Source: Pseudomonadota bacterium (GTDB lineage: Bacteria; Pseudomonadota; Gammaproteobacteria; Burkholderiales; Burkholderiaceae_E). Taken from it: DNA of 64,000 nucleotides. The notes under the pieces were generated by a model. The model had not been told where the DNA came from. It was given only the letters and a program-made list of their open reading frames with translations, and did not search any database. Made by a program: the position numbers and the translations under genes. Position 1 is the first letter of the stretch. The number at the start of each line of letters is the position of its first letter. Location of the stretch: positions 42,037-106,036 of the forward strand of contig JAEWGX010000117.1 in the NCBI GenBank assembly GCA_023388075.1, written 5' to 3'. This document shows positions 43,995-52,457 of the stretch, piece after piece.

Positions 43995-46859
43995 ATGGCT
44001 CCTGCCGGGTCCACGCCTTCGCTGCCTGACTCCTCCTCTCTTCCCGAGCCGGCTCCCCGCCCCGGATCCTTCGTGACCGTCGCGCGCGAACCCCGAAGGC
44101 GGGGATTGGTCGCCACCCTGTGGCGTTCCATCTGGCGCTACCGCTGGCGCACGATCGGGGCGCTGGTGCTGCTGGTCCTCGCCAAGGTGGCGAGCGTCTG
44201 CGTGCCGCTCGTCTTCAAGGCGGTGATCGATCGGTTCACCATGCTCGAAGGCCAGTACATGCCGGACGAGTCCGGTGCGCTGGTGCAGGGCGCGCAACTG
44301 GCCGCGCTGCCCGTCTTCCTTCTTCTCGGCTACGCGGCGCTGCGTTTCGCGAGCACGGTCTTCACCGAGCTGCGCGACCTCTGCTTCGCTCGCGTCACCC
44401 TGCGCACGGTGGCCGACTTCGCCGAGCGCGCCCTCGCGCACCTGCATCGGATGAGCCCGCGGTTCCATTCGCAGCGCAACACGGGAGCGCTGCTGCGCGA
44501 CGTCGATCGCGGCACCTTGGGGATCGGCTTCCTGCTCGGCGCGTTGCTCTTCACCTTGCTGCCGACGCTCGTGGAGATCGGCGTGATCCTTGCCATCATG
44601 GCGCGCGGGTACAGCCACTGGTTCACCGGCATCATCCTGCTCTCCTTCGCGGTCTATGCCACCTATACGGCGATCATGGTCCGTCGTCGCATGAGTTTCC
44701 AACGCGCGGTCAACGAGCTCGATTCGCTTGCGAACGGCCGCTTCGTCGACAGCCTGCTCAATGCGGAAGCGGTACGGGTCAACGCGCACGAGCATGTGGA
44801 GCTGCATCGCTACGCCAATCTGCGAAAGGAGTGGGTGGAGCGCAGCGTGGACAACCAGAAGGCGCTCTCGGCCCTGCATCTCGGCCAGGGCGCGATCATC
44901 GCGTTGGCCGTCGGCGCGATCATGCTCCTCGCGGGGCAGGAGACCATGCGGGGCACGATGACCGTCGGCGACCTCGTCCTGGTGAACGCCTATGTCCTGC
45001 AGATCTGCCTGCCGCTGAATTCGTTGGGTTTCCTCTTTCGCGAAGCGAAGGACGCCGTGATCAACGCGGAGAAGCTCTGGAGCCTGCTGGGCGAGCCGGC
45101 CGAGATCGTGGATACGGCGAGCGCCCGGCCGCTGCCCCTCGCGCGCGGGGAGGTGTCGTTCGAGCACGTGGACTTCGGCTACGAGCCAGGGCGCCAGGTT
45201 CTCCGGGACGTGAGCTTCACCATTGGCGCCGGCCAGACGGTGGCCGTCGTGGGCGGCAGCGGCTCGGGCAAGTCGACGCTGGCCCGCCTGCTGCTCAGGC
45301 TCTACGACGTCGGCGCGGGTCGGGTCGCAATCGATGGCACGGACCTGCGTGACGCCACGCTGTCCAGCCTTCGTGCGGCGGTCGGCATCGTGCCGCAGGA
45401 TACGGCGCTCTTCAACGACACCATCGGCTACAACATCGCCTATGGTCGCGAAGGCGCGTCGATGGCCGAGGTGGTCGATGCCGCCCGGGCGGCCCAGCTC
45501 GACGAGTTCATCGCCTCGCTGCCGCAGCAGTACGACACGGTGGTGGGCGAGCGCGGTCTCAAGCTGTCGGGTGGGGAGAAGCAGCGGATCGCGATCGCGC
45601 GGGCCTTCCTGAGGAATCCGCCGATCATGATCTTCGACGAGGCCACCTCGGCGCTGGACACTCGCGCGGAGCGGGCGATCCAGGCCCAGCTCGACGAGAT
45701 GGCCCACGGGCGCACCACCCTCATCATCGCGCACCGGCTCTCTACCGTGGTCGACGCCGACCAGATCATCGTGCTCGATCACGGCCGGGTCGTCGAGCGC
45801 GGCCGCCACGACGAGCTGCTGCGAGCCGGAGGCCTCTACTCGCAGCTGTGGGATCTGCAGCGCCAGAAGCAGCAGTTCGATCGGCTGGAGCGGCGGCTTG
45901 CGCGGGTGACGATCGACTTCTCCGTCGTGGTGGCCAACCTGGTCGACGGCCTGCGCGCCATGGCCCACCAGGCGGGCGTCCAGATCTATACCGCGGTGGA
46001 GTTGGAGAATCCCCTGGTGGTGGGTGATCCCGGGGCGCTGTCCGAAAGCCTCTGGGACCTCGGCAGCCATGCGATCGAGGCAACCAGCCGAGGCGGACGG
46101 ATCGAGATGCGGCTCGACCGCAATGAACGCTATGCAAGGCTCGCCATCACCGACGGCCGCCAGGCGAGGGAAGCGGCCGAGCCGGCGACCGTCGCGCCCG
46201 GCGCGCGCGACACGGCGATGGATCCGCTTGCCGTGCGTTCGGCGATCGAGCGGCAGGGGGGGCGGTTCACGCTGGAGCTGCCGACACGGCAGCACGGGAT
46301 GCGCTTCATCGTGGAGATTCCGTTCGGTGCGGTGACCGAGGATCCGCGGCCGGGGCCGGCACAGGAAGGCGGACCCGACATGGCCGAACGCCGCCTCGAC
46401 GGCGTCGCGGTGATGGTGGTCGACGACTTCGCCGACGCCCGCGAGTCGCTCGTGGCGGTGCTCGGCGTCGCCGGCGCTGCGACGATCGACTTCGAGAGCG
46501 GCCGCGGCGCCCTTGGCTGGCTGCAGGATCATCCGCACGAGGACTGGCCGGCCGTGCTGGTCTGCGACATCTCGCTGGGTGACGAGGACGGCTACGAAGT
46601 GATGCGCCGGATCCGGCATCTGGAGCACGAGCGCCAGGTGCCCCTCGAGCAACGGGTGTCGGCCGTCGCACTGACGGGCCTGGCGCGCCCGGAAGACCGC
46701 ATCCGCGCCTTCATGGCAGGGTTCCAGGCGCACCTGGCCAAGCCGGCAGAGCCTCGCGACCTGGTAGCGACGGTGTCGAGCCTGGCCGGCCGCGGGGCCA
46801 CCGGAACTCCGGCCCTGCCGGCAACTTCTGCCGCAAGACTGACAGGACCAACGACATGA
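43995..46859 (+). CDS. ATM1-type ABC exporter fused to HATPase-like and receiver domains
   Basis: 954 residues. Residues ~35-330 are a six-helix ABC exporter membrane domain of ATM1/HMT type (VGDLVLVNAYVLQICLPLNS, then FREAKDAVINAEKLWSLLG). The ATPase domain follows with Walker A GGSGSGKST (~419), LSGGEKQRIAIARAF (~524), Walker B IMIFDEATSALD and the H-loop histidine. Residues ~637-772 look like a histidine-kinase ATPase domain (RVTIDFSVVVANLVDGLRAM, then GDPGALSESLWDLGSHAIEA) with degenerate N and G1 boxes and no HisKA domain. Residues ~803-925 are a full receiver: VVDDF, phospho-Asp near 857 (VCDISLGDEDG), ALTG, and Lys in LAKPAEP. I know of no such arrangement as a standard family. The frame is open upstream, but this ATG fits the exporter start. 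It overlaps the next gene as ATGA. Confidence 0.9.
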   Translation: MAPAGSTPSLPDSSSLPEPAPRPGSFVTVAREPRRRGLVATLWRSIWRYRWRTIGALVLLVLAKVASVCVPLVFKAVIDRFTMLEGQYMPDESGALVQGAQLAALPVFLLLGYAALRFASTVFTELRDLCFARVTLRTVADFAERALAHLHRMSPRFHSQRNTGALLRDVDRGTLGIGFLLGALLFTLLPTLVEIGVILAIMARGYSHWFTGIILLSFAVYATYTAIMVRRRMSFQRAVNELDSLANGRFVDSLLNAEAVRVNAHEHVELHRYANLRKEWVERSVDNQKALSALHLGQGAIIALAVGAIMLLAGQETMRGTMTVGDLVLVNAYVLQICLPLNSLGFLFREAKDAVINAEKLWSLLGEPAEIVDTASARPLPLARGEVSFEHVDFGYEPGRQVLRDVSFTIGAGQTVAVVGGSGSGKSTLARLLLRLYDVGAGRVAIDGTDLRDATLSSLRAAVGIVPQDTALFNDTIGYNIAYGREGASMAEVVDAARAAQLDEFIASLPQQYDTVVGERGLKLSGGEKQRIAIARAFLRNPPIMIFDEATSALDTRAERAIQAQLDEMAHGRTTLIIAHRLSTVVDADQIIVLDHGRVVERGRHDELLRAGGLYSQLWDLQRQKQQFDRLERRLARVTIDFSVVVANLVDGLRAMAHQAGVQIYTAVELENPLVVGDPGALSESLWDLGSHAIEATSRGGRIEMRLDRNERYARLAITDGRQAREAAEPATVAPGARDTAMDPLAVRSAIERQGGRFTLELPTRQHGMRFIVEIPFGAVTEDPRPGPAQEGGPDMAERRLDGVAVMVVDDFADARESLVAVLGVAGAATIDFESGRGALGWLQDHPHEDWPAVLVCDISLGDEDGYEVMRRIRHLEHERQVPLEQRVSAVALTGLARPEDRIRAFMAGFQAHLAKPAEPRDLVATVSSLAGRGATGTPALPATSAARLTGPTT

Positions 46860-47395
46860 GCAACCTGGATGGAACCGTAGCCCCGAAGAAAGCGCAACCG
46901 ACCGGAAGCTTCTTCGGAAATGAAGTGGTGGCAAGGCGCGCGCTGCGCAGAGCACTGCCCGGAATCGAGTCGCAGGTCTCGGATCCACAGGTGTGCGGCA
47001 GCGGCTTCCTGCACATCGTGATGATGGATCCGGGGCTCGGGCCGGGCGACGTCGACTTCGAGCAAGCCATTCTCGCCGAGCACTCCGTCGGCGATCGTTC
47101 CCGCTGGGATGCCGACTATGCCGCCTTTGCCCGGGCCAAGGCGCGACTGAGTTGGACCTGTGGCCTGGACGGGCAGGCGGTGCAGACGCGGATGCCCCAT
47201 CGGCTGCGGGAGGGCGATACGCTGCTGTGGGGCGCCATCTGCCTCGATGGCATCGTGATCGGCGTGAGCGGGGCGCACCCCTGGTACGACGAGGCGTTCG
47301 CGCTTGCGATCGCCGGCTGGTTCCGTGCCGAAGCCAAGCGCGCCGCGGCAGAGGCCGGCGCGGCGGGTGTGCTGTTCACGGATGCCGCGGGCTGA
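46856..47395 (+). CDS. GlcG/HbpS-like small protein coupled to the ABC-receiver fusion
   Basis: 179 residues. The segment YAAFARAKARLSW and LLWGAICLDGIVIGVSGAHP, then WYDEAFALAIAGWFRAEAK, follow the pattern of the GlcG/HbpS heme-degrading or ligand-binding family (gGvPi-dGevVGaiGvSGa-DE). In Streptomyces HbpS works with a two-component system in heme/redox sensing. The start overlaps the stop of the ABC fusion, so the two are translationally coupled. No signal peptide is visible. Family assignment is moderate because the N-terminal half is diverged. Confidence 0.65.
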   Translation: MSNLDGTVAPKKAQPTGSFFGNEVVARRALRRALPGIESQVSDPQVCGSGFLHIVMMDPGLGPGDVDFEQAILAEHSVGDRSRWDADYAAFARAKARLSWTCGLDGQAVQTRMPHRLREGDTLLWGAICLDGIVIGVSGAHPWYDEAFALAIAGWFRAEAKRAAAEAGAAGVLFTDAAG

Positions 47396-47454
47396 GGCGC
47401 GGGCCACAGCGTCGCCCTGAAGAACTCCGGCGGCAGGTCGACGGCTATCGCCGG

Positions 47455-48045
47455 TCAGCCGACGCCGAGCAGGCGTTCGACCTGCGCGCACAGGTTGTGG
47501 CCGATGAAGATATGGGCTTCCTGGATTCGCGCAGTGGTGTGGGAAGGCACGACGATGCGGACATCGCAAAGCGTCGCGAGCTGTCCGCCGTCGCGCCCGA
47601 GCAGCCCGATCGTGGCGACGTCGCGACGCCGTGCCGCGGCGAAGGCGCGCAGTACGTTCGCGGAGTTGCCGGAGGTGGAGATTCCGAGGAGGCAATCGCC
47701 CGGTCGTCCGAGGGCTTCGACCTGGCGCTCGAAGATCTCCTCGAAGGCGTAGTCGTTGGCGATGCTCGTCAGGGCGGAGGTGTCGGTCGAAAGCGCCATC
47801 GCCGCGAGCGGCCTGCGATCGTGCACGAAGCGGCCGGTGAACTCGGCGGCCAGGTGCTGGCTGTCCGCCGCCGAACCGCCATTGCCGCAGAGCATGAGCT
47901 TGCCGCCCTGCGCGAGGCTTCGGGCCATGAGGTCGGCGGCCATCGCCACCGCCTCGCCCATGGCCTCGAGACCGGCGAAGAGCGCGCGGTGCTCTTCCAG
48001 GTGATGCAGGTAGAGGAGCGCCGGCGAGGGCGTCGGGTCGTTCAC
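47455..48045 (-). CDS. gmhA: Sedoheptulose-7-phosphate isomerase (GmhA)
   Basis: 196 residues from a GTG that overlaps the kinase stop as GTGA. SIS-fold motifs: CGNGGSAADSQHLAAEFTGR near residue 54, GISTSGNSANVLRAF, and the C-terminal EAHIFIGHNLC carrying active-site residues. It converts sedoheptulose 7-phosphate to D-glycero-D-manno-heptose 7-phosphate, the first step of ADP-heptose synthesis. Last gene of its operon. Confidence 0.95.
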   Translation of the reverse strand: MNDPTPSPALLYLHHLEEHRALFAGLEAMGEAVAMAADLMARSLAQGGKLMLCGNGGSAADSQHLAAEFTGRFVHDRRPLAAMALSTDTSALTSIANDYAFEEIFERQVEALGRPGDCLLGISTSGNSANVLRAFAAARRRDVATIGLLGRDGGQLATLCDVRIVVPSHTTARIQEAHIFIGHNLCAQVERLLGVG

Positions 48046-49022
48046 GCCGATACCCGTCGACGGCGCAGTCCGAGCTCGTCGCGCGTGACGCACGCGGTGC
48101 CGAACTTGCCCACGACGATGCCGGCCGCCTTGTTGGCCCAGCGCACCGCCGACTCCATCTCGTGACCTTCGGCCAGGCAATGCGCCAGCACCGCGAGCAC
48201 GGTATCGCCGGCGCCGCTCACGTCGAATACCTCGCGTACTTCGCTCGGTATGCGCAGGCAGGGTCGGTTGGCCGAGCAGAGCATCATGCCGAGCTCGCCA
48301 CGTGTGACCAGAAGGTGTTCGACCTCGAGCTGCGCGCGCAGCGCATGAGCCTTCTGCAGCATCGCCTCCTCGCAGTCCCAGTCTCCCACGACCGCGCGCA
48401 GCTCGCTTGCGTTCGGCTTGAGGACGAAGGCTCCCCGGTATCGGGAGAAGTCGCTGCCCTTCGGATCCACCAGAACCCGGCAGCCGTTCCGGCTGGCGGC
48501 AAGGATAAGATCCTGGCAACGGCGCAGGCAGCCCTTGCCGTAGTCCGACAGGATCAGCCACCGGTGCTCCGGCAGCAGGCTGTCGACCAGGGTGTGGATC
48601 GAGTCGGTGCAAGCCTCGGGTGGTGCTTCCTCGAAGTCGATGCGAAGGAGCTGGTGGCGCATGCAGACCGAGCGGATCTTCTGTGTGGTGCGCAACTCCG
48701 GGGCAGTGACCGCATGCAACCTGATGCCGTGCTGGCCCATGAGGGCGGCGATGCTGCGCCCGGCCGTATCTTCGCCCAGCAGCGTCGCGAGCGCGACGTC
48801 GCTGCCGAGTGCGACCAGGTTGAGCGCGACGTTGGCGGCCCCACCGGCCCGCTCGAACTCCTTGCGCACGTGAAGGATCGGCACCGGCGCCTCCGGCGAT
48901 ATCCGCTCCACGGAGCCGTCCCAGTAGCGATCGAGCATGCAGTCGCCGACGATGAGGAGCGGGGAGGAGACGGGCCGGCGGGTGGGTGCGGCGGAGGGGG
49001 CAAGCGCCCCGGTGTGCCTCAT
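48042..49022 (-). CDS. hldA: Heptose-7-phosphate kinase (HldA-type, RfaE domain I)
   Basis: 326 residues of the PfkB/ribokinase fold. N-terminal VGDCMLDRYWDGSVERISPE, central GGAANVALNLVALGSDVAL, C-terminal DVSGAGDTVLAVLAHCLAEG (anion hole and catalytic Asp). It phosphorylates C1 of heptose 7-phosphate. In enterobacteria this is fused to the adenylyltransferase as HldE; here the two are separate genes overlapping by 4 bp. Translationally linked to gmhA on its 3' side. Confidence 0.93.
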   Translation of the reverse strand: MRHTGALAPSAAPTRRPVSSPLLIVGDCMLDRYWDGSVERISPEAPVPILHVRKEFERAGGAANVALNLVALGSDVALATLLGEDTAGRSIAALMGQHGIRLHAVTAPELRTTQKIRSVCMRHQLLRIDFEEAPPEACTDSIHTLVDSLLPEHRWLILSDYGKGCLRRCQDLILAASRNGCRVLVDPKGSDFSRYRGAFVLKPNASELRAVVGDWDCEEAMLQKAHALRAQLEVEHLLVTRGELGMMLCSANRPCLRIPSEVREVFDVSGAGDTVLAVLAHCLAEGHEMESAVRWANKAAGIVVGKFGTACVTRDELGLRRRRVSA

Positions 49023-49603
49023 GATCGTTCTCCAACACAGTGCTCGCCGATGCGCCGGACCAGCGCCGTGGTCGAGAAGCCGGACCGATAGGGCATCGCG
49101 ATGGCACGCCCACCCCAGCTGCGCACCAGCTCGGCTTCCGCCAGCGACTCGATGTCATAGTCGCCACCCTTGGCATACACATCCGGGCGCACTTCGGCGA
49201 TGGCGGCAAGCGGGGTGGGCTCGTCGAAGATCACGACCATCGACACGGCCTGCAGTGCGGCAAGCACCAACGCGCGATCCGCGGCCGGGTTGAGCGGGCG
49301 ACCGGGTCCCTTGCCTAGTTGCCTCGCGGACGTGTCGCTGTTCACGGCGACCAGGAGCGATGCGCCTTCGCGCCGCGCCGCTTCGAGGTACTCCACGTGA
49401 CCCCGGTGAATCAGGTCGAACACGCCGTTCGTGAAGACGAGCGGCCGGGCAAGGGCGGTGGCCGCCGCAAGGAGCTCGTCGCGGGCACGGCACTTGAGAG
49501 CGGCCGCCGGCTGCTCGGGCGCGGTCGTGACGGGCGTTGGCTCGGGGAAGCGGTTCTGGTGTCGCACCGCGACGTCGGGCAATGGTCGTACCCAATGCCT
49601 CAC
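49019..49603 (-). CDS. hldC: Heptose-1-phosphate adenylyltransferase (HldC-type, RfaE domain II)
   Basis: 194 residues as drawn; homology begins near residue 45. The nucleotidyltransferase motif FTNGVFDLIHRGHVEYLEAA (H-x-G-H) lies at residues ~57-76, and later KGGDYDIESLAEAELV matches the RfaE2 pattern. It makes ADP-heptose from heptose 1-phosphate and ATP. The first ~40 residues are not conserved and a GTG at about residue 13 may be the true start. The following epimerase HldD is absent from the window. Confidence 0.9.
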   Translation of the reverse strand: MRHWVRPLPDVAVRHQNRFPEPTPVTTAPEQPAAALKCRARDELLAAATALARPLVFTNGVFDLIHRGHVEYLEAARREGASLLVAVNSDTSARQLGKGPGRPLNPAADRALVLAALQAVSMVVIFDEPTPLAAIAEVRPDVYAKGGDYDIESLAEAELVRSWGGRAIAMPYRSGFSTTALVRRIGEHCVGERS

Positions 49604-49646
49604 CGATCGCGCATCGACGCTTGCCGGCTCGCATCGCCGGAGACGC

Positions 49647-50567
49647 TCACGAATGCGTGGTCGTCGCGTGCGGAGCGGTCTGGGCGGGTCCCTGCGTCAG
49701 CGCCGTGGTGGGGCCGTGGAAGGCCTGCTTCCATGTGCTCAGGACGCCCGGGGGGATCACGCGACGTCGCGCAATGGCCCAGGGAAGCCCGGTCGCGAAC
49801 CCGCGCAAGCCGTCGAGGATGGGTCCTTCGCGGCGTGACTGCGCAACCAGTCGGAAGCTTTCCCGGCAGGCGACACCGATGGGAAGCCGCATCCAGGTGA
49901 TCCAGAGGCGATTGCGCAGCAGATGGCTCGCGCGCCGGGCCCGGTTGCGCGAGCGCGAGGGCTGGTGACAGGTGACGACCTCGGGGCAATAGACGAGGTC
50001 CCATCCCTGCGCCATCAGGTCGAGCGACATGAGGTACTCCTCGGCACCGAGGAAGAGGCGCGGCTCGTAGCCTCCGACGCCACGAAAGGCTGCAGCACGC
50101 ATCACCACCGCGCCCGCCATGAAAGCGGCGAGGCGGCGGCCAGGCAGTCCGTCGCTCGGCAGCGCGCTGCGCGCCATGTGCTCGCAGGTCGGATCCGTCC
50201 GTCGCCCAGGGCCGACCAGGACGCGCGCCGCGACGGCAGCGACGCGCGGATGCTCGTCGAGCAGGTCGGCCGCCTGCTCGAGGGAACCCGGAAGCCACCA
50301 GGTGTCGTCGTCGCTGAACGCCACGTACGGCGTTCGGACCCGGGCCACACCGGCATTGCGACCCGCCGCGCCCAGGTTCGTCTCGGCAAGGACGAGCCGG
50401 ACCTGCGGATAGCGCTGCAGCACGATCAACGGCGTGCCGTCGCGCGAGGCGTTGTCGACCACGATGATCGGCGGGCGGCCGGGCAGACGGCTCAGGTGCT
50501 CCAGCGTACGGCACAGCTCCGGCGCGCGGTTGCAGGTCAGGACGACGATGCTCGTTCGCTCAGTCAT
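49647..50567 (-). CDS. Glycosyltransferase family 2
   Basis: 306 residues. TSIVVLTCNRAPELCRTLEH, IIVVDNASRDGTPLIV and VAFSDDDTWWLPGSL (D-x-D) mark a GT2 enzyme. A C-terminal LWITWMRLPIG and later WAIARRRVIPPGVLSTW give some membrane-association potential. The start overlaps the PIG-L gene by 8 bp. Part of the operon of PIG-L, GT2, HldC, HldA and GmhA. Confidence 0.9.
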   Translation of the reverse strand: MTERTSIVVLTCNRAPELCRTLEHLSRLPGRPPIIVVDNASRDGTPLIVLQRYPQVRLVLAETNLGAAGRNAGVARVRTPYVAFSDDDTWWLPGSLEQAADLLDEHPRVAAVAARVLVGPGRRTDPTCEHMARSALPSDGLPGRRLAAFMAGAVVMRAAAFRGVGGYEPRLFLGAEEYLMSLDLMAQGWDLVYCPEVVTCHQPSRSRNRARRASHLLRNRLWITWMRLPIGVACRESFRLVAQSRREGPILDGLRGFATGLPWAIARRRVIPPGVLSTWKQAFHGPTTALTQGPAQTAPHATTTHS

Positions 50568-51291
50568 GAGTCGCCACCCAGTCGCATTCGAGGGTCCAGA
50601 AGCGCTCTGGCCGCCATGCATCCTCGTAGCCGCCCTCGCCGAAACCGCGCAACTGACTCGCATAGGCTGCCAGCGCGGCTCGCTTGGCGTCGAGCTTTAC
50701 GCCTTCGCCGGACCGCACGCCGGAGAGCGTGGCGGGATCCCAGGGCGTGGCGACCACGCCGGCCGATGCCAGCTCCGCGAGCCGGCGCTGCAGCACGCCT
50801 TTGTTGCCGCGGTAGGGAGAATCCTCGTAGGCGAACCATCGCAGGGTCGCCGCGTGCGGCGTTGCCGGGAAGAGGGTGGCCAGAGCGGCCCGCCCGGCAT
50901 CGTGGGCGAGAGAGTGGTCCGAGTGGAAGAGCCCGAGCGGAAGCAGCACCGGGACGGATTTCGCCGTGGCCCGGCGGGCGTCGATCGCCCGGCACAGCAT
51001 CAGGGACACCTCGTTCAGGTCCGCGGTCCCGCCGTACTGGCTATCGAGGAAGTCGAGCCACACGGGGTGGGCGTCGAGAATGCCAAGCGCCTTCTCGTCT
51101 TCCCTTCTGCGGATGGCCATGGCCTCGCCTGCACTGTCGAAGCCGCAGCGGCGGTCCCAGTCCGTCGCCTGCCCCGTGTCGGCCGGCGTTCCCGCGAACA
51201 CGGTGATGACCTGGCATCCGGGATTCGCGGAGAGCAGGGCGCCGCAGCTGAGGACGGCATCGTCGAGGTGTGGCGAGACGATGAGCATCAC
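50560..51291 (-). CDS. PIG-L family deacetylase
   Basis: 243 residues. The zinc motif VSPHLDDAVLSCGALL (H-x-D-D) is near the N-terminus, with the downstream GLFHSDHSLAHDAG carrying the third ligand. PIG-L enzymes remove N-acetyl groups from GlcNAc-containing sugars or glycolipids. It is the first gene of its operon, so the glycan made here probably contains a deacetylated amino sugar. Starts at the first of two ATG codons; either is possible. Confidence 0.9.
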   Translation of the reverse strand: MMLIVSPHLDDAVLSCGALLSANPGCQVITVFAGTPADTGQATDWDRRCGFDSAGEAMAIRRREDEKALGILDAHPVWLDFLDSQYGGTADLNEVSLMLCRAIDARRATAKSVPVLLPLGLFHSDHSLAHDAGRAALATLFPATPHAATLRWFAYEDSPYRGNKGVLQRRLAELASAGVVATPWDPATLSGVRSGEGVKLDAKRAALAAYASQLRGFGEGGYEDAWRPERFWTLECDWVATHD

Positions 51292-51404
51292 GTCGAACGG
51301 CGAGGGGCGCCGCCGGCGTCAGATGGCCGGCGGCGCCCAGGAGGCGGCAATCCGCGTGCCGGCGCATCGGACGGACGATGCAACCGGCAGGGAGCTGCGT
51401 ACCG

Positions 51405-52457
51405 CTAGAACGGCGGCGGATTGGCCCGAAGCTCGGCTTCGGAGATGCCGCCGCCCGGCTCCTGGCGGCCGACGTCGTTCAGGGTGGTGAGGGAGAACGT
51501 TTGCCAGTCGCCGGTCACCATCTTCGCGCGGGAGACGCCAACCGGAATGAGCCGGCCGCTCGGAGGCGCGTCCGACGGGTAGTAGTCGGCACCGACGTTG
51601 ACCAGGTACTTCGCCCTGTGGCGGTCATCCTCCCGGTTCTGATCGTCGACGATCAGCCGTGCCTCGAGCGAGACGACGATCGCATCGATGTTGTGACTGT
51701 CGATGCGCACGCGCGAGTCCCACCAGCCATGCATGTTCAGGCCCGAAATCGGCAGGGACGATGCCGAATTGTCGCCCTCCCGAACGCGGGCGCTCTGCGG
51801 GCACTCGTAGTAGTTCCCGTGCTGCTCGCACTCGATCCCGGCGTAGGAATCGACGTCGATCATCCGTTTCCATTCGCCCTTGCTCGTGAGGATGAACATC
51901 CTCAGGTTGCGCATCTCGACGCGGGTGTTCCGGGCTGAGTTGCCTTCGCCCTCCAAGGTCACGAACCAGGGCAGGACGTAGTTCCAGCCGTTCGAATCGA
52001 CGCCGGCCTGGACATAGCCCGGTCCGCGCGCCCAACCATACTTGCGGTTCACGTTCCTGAGGGGATGGTCGTTCATCTTGCGCATGTCGTCGATCAAGGT
52101 CTCGACGATGTCGTACGCGCTTTGGGCCGACGGATCGTCTGGATCGTCGTTCCCGGCCGTGTCGTCGCCGTCGCCCTCCTCCTCCGTCGATTCCGCCTTC
52201 GGGCTGAGCGTCTTCGCCAGAACCATCTGGCGCACTTGCGGATCCGCGCTGATCACCGACTCGAACTGACTCATGTCGCCGGTGTCGGTGGCGGCCGCGG
52301 CGGTATCGGTGCCGTCACCGCCGCCGCCACCGCAGGCTGCCAGCAGCGCTGCGGATAGCGTCGTCGCCAGCCACAGCGGCGTCCGTGAGCTGCCGGACGG
52401 CCTCTGGGGGGCCAATGCGGTGCGGATGCGGGGGATGTTGCATGGGGGCAAGGTCAT
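51405..52457 (-). CDS. Putative lipoprotein, unknown function
   Basis: 350 residues. A long N-terminus leads to a hydrophobic stretch ending in LSAALLAAC (lipobox, Cys ~42), followed by a Gly run and an Asp/Glu-rich linker, which indicates an outer-membrane-type lipoprotein. The mature part is rich in aromatic and charged residues (YGWARGPGYVQAGVD, VTLEGEGNSARNTRVEM) and has several cysteines. I do not recognise a family. It is separated from the glycan operon by 113 bp, and from the divergent arsC by 329 bp. Confidence 0.75.
   Translation of the reverse strand: MTLPPCNIPRIRTALAPQRPSGSSRTPLWLATTLSAALLAACGGGGGDGTDTAAAATDTGDMSQFESVISADPQVRQMVLAKTLSPKAESTEEEGDGDDTAGNDDPDDPSAQSAYDIVETLIDDMRKMNDHPLRNVNRKYGWARGPGYVQAGVDSNGWNYVLPWFVTLEGEGNSARNTRVEMRNLRMFILTSKGEWKRMIDVDSYAGIECEQHGNYYECPQSARVREGDNSASSLPISGLNMHGWWDSRVRIDSHNIDAIVVSLEARLIVDDQNREDDRHRAKYLVNVGADYYPSDAPPSGRLIPVGVSRAKMVTGDWQTFSLTTLNDVGRQEPGGGISEAELRANPPPF

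Noticed and set aside
43842..46988. A 1048-codon open frame on the minus strand opposite the ABC fusion
   Set aside because: It is antisense to a gene with all ABC and receiver motifs, has no recognisable domain, and is a product of GC-biased third positions.
47396..48165. + strand frame continuing past the HbpS-like gene
   Set aside because: It is a frame-shifted shadow over gmhA and the kinase gene.
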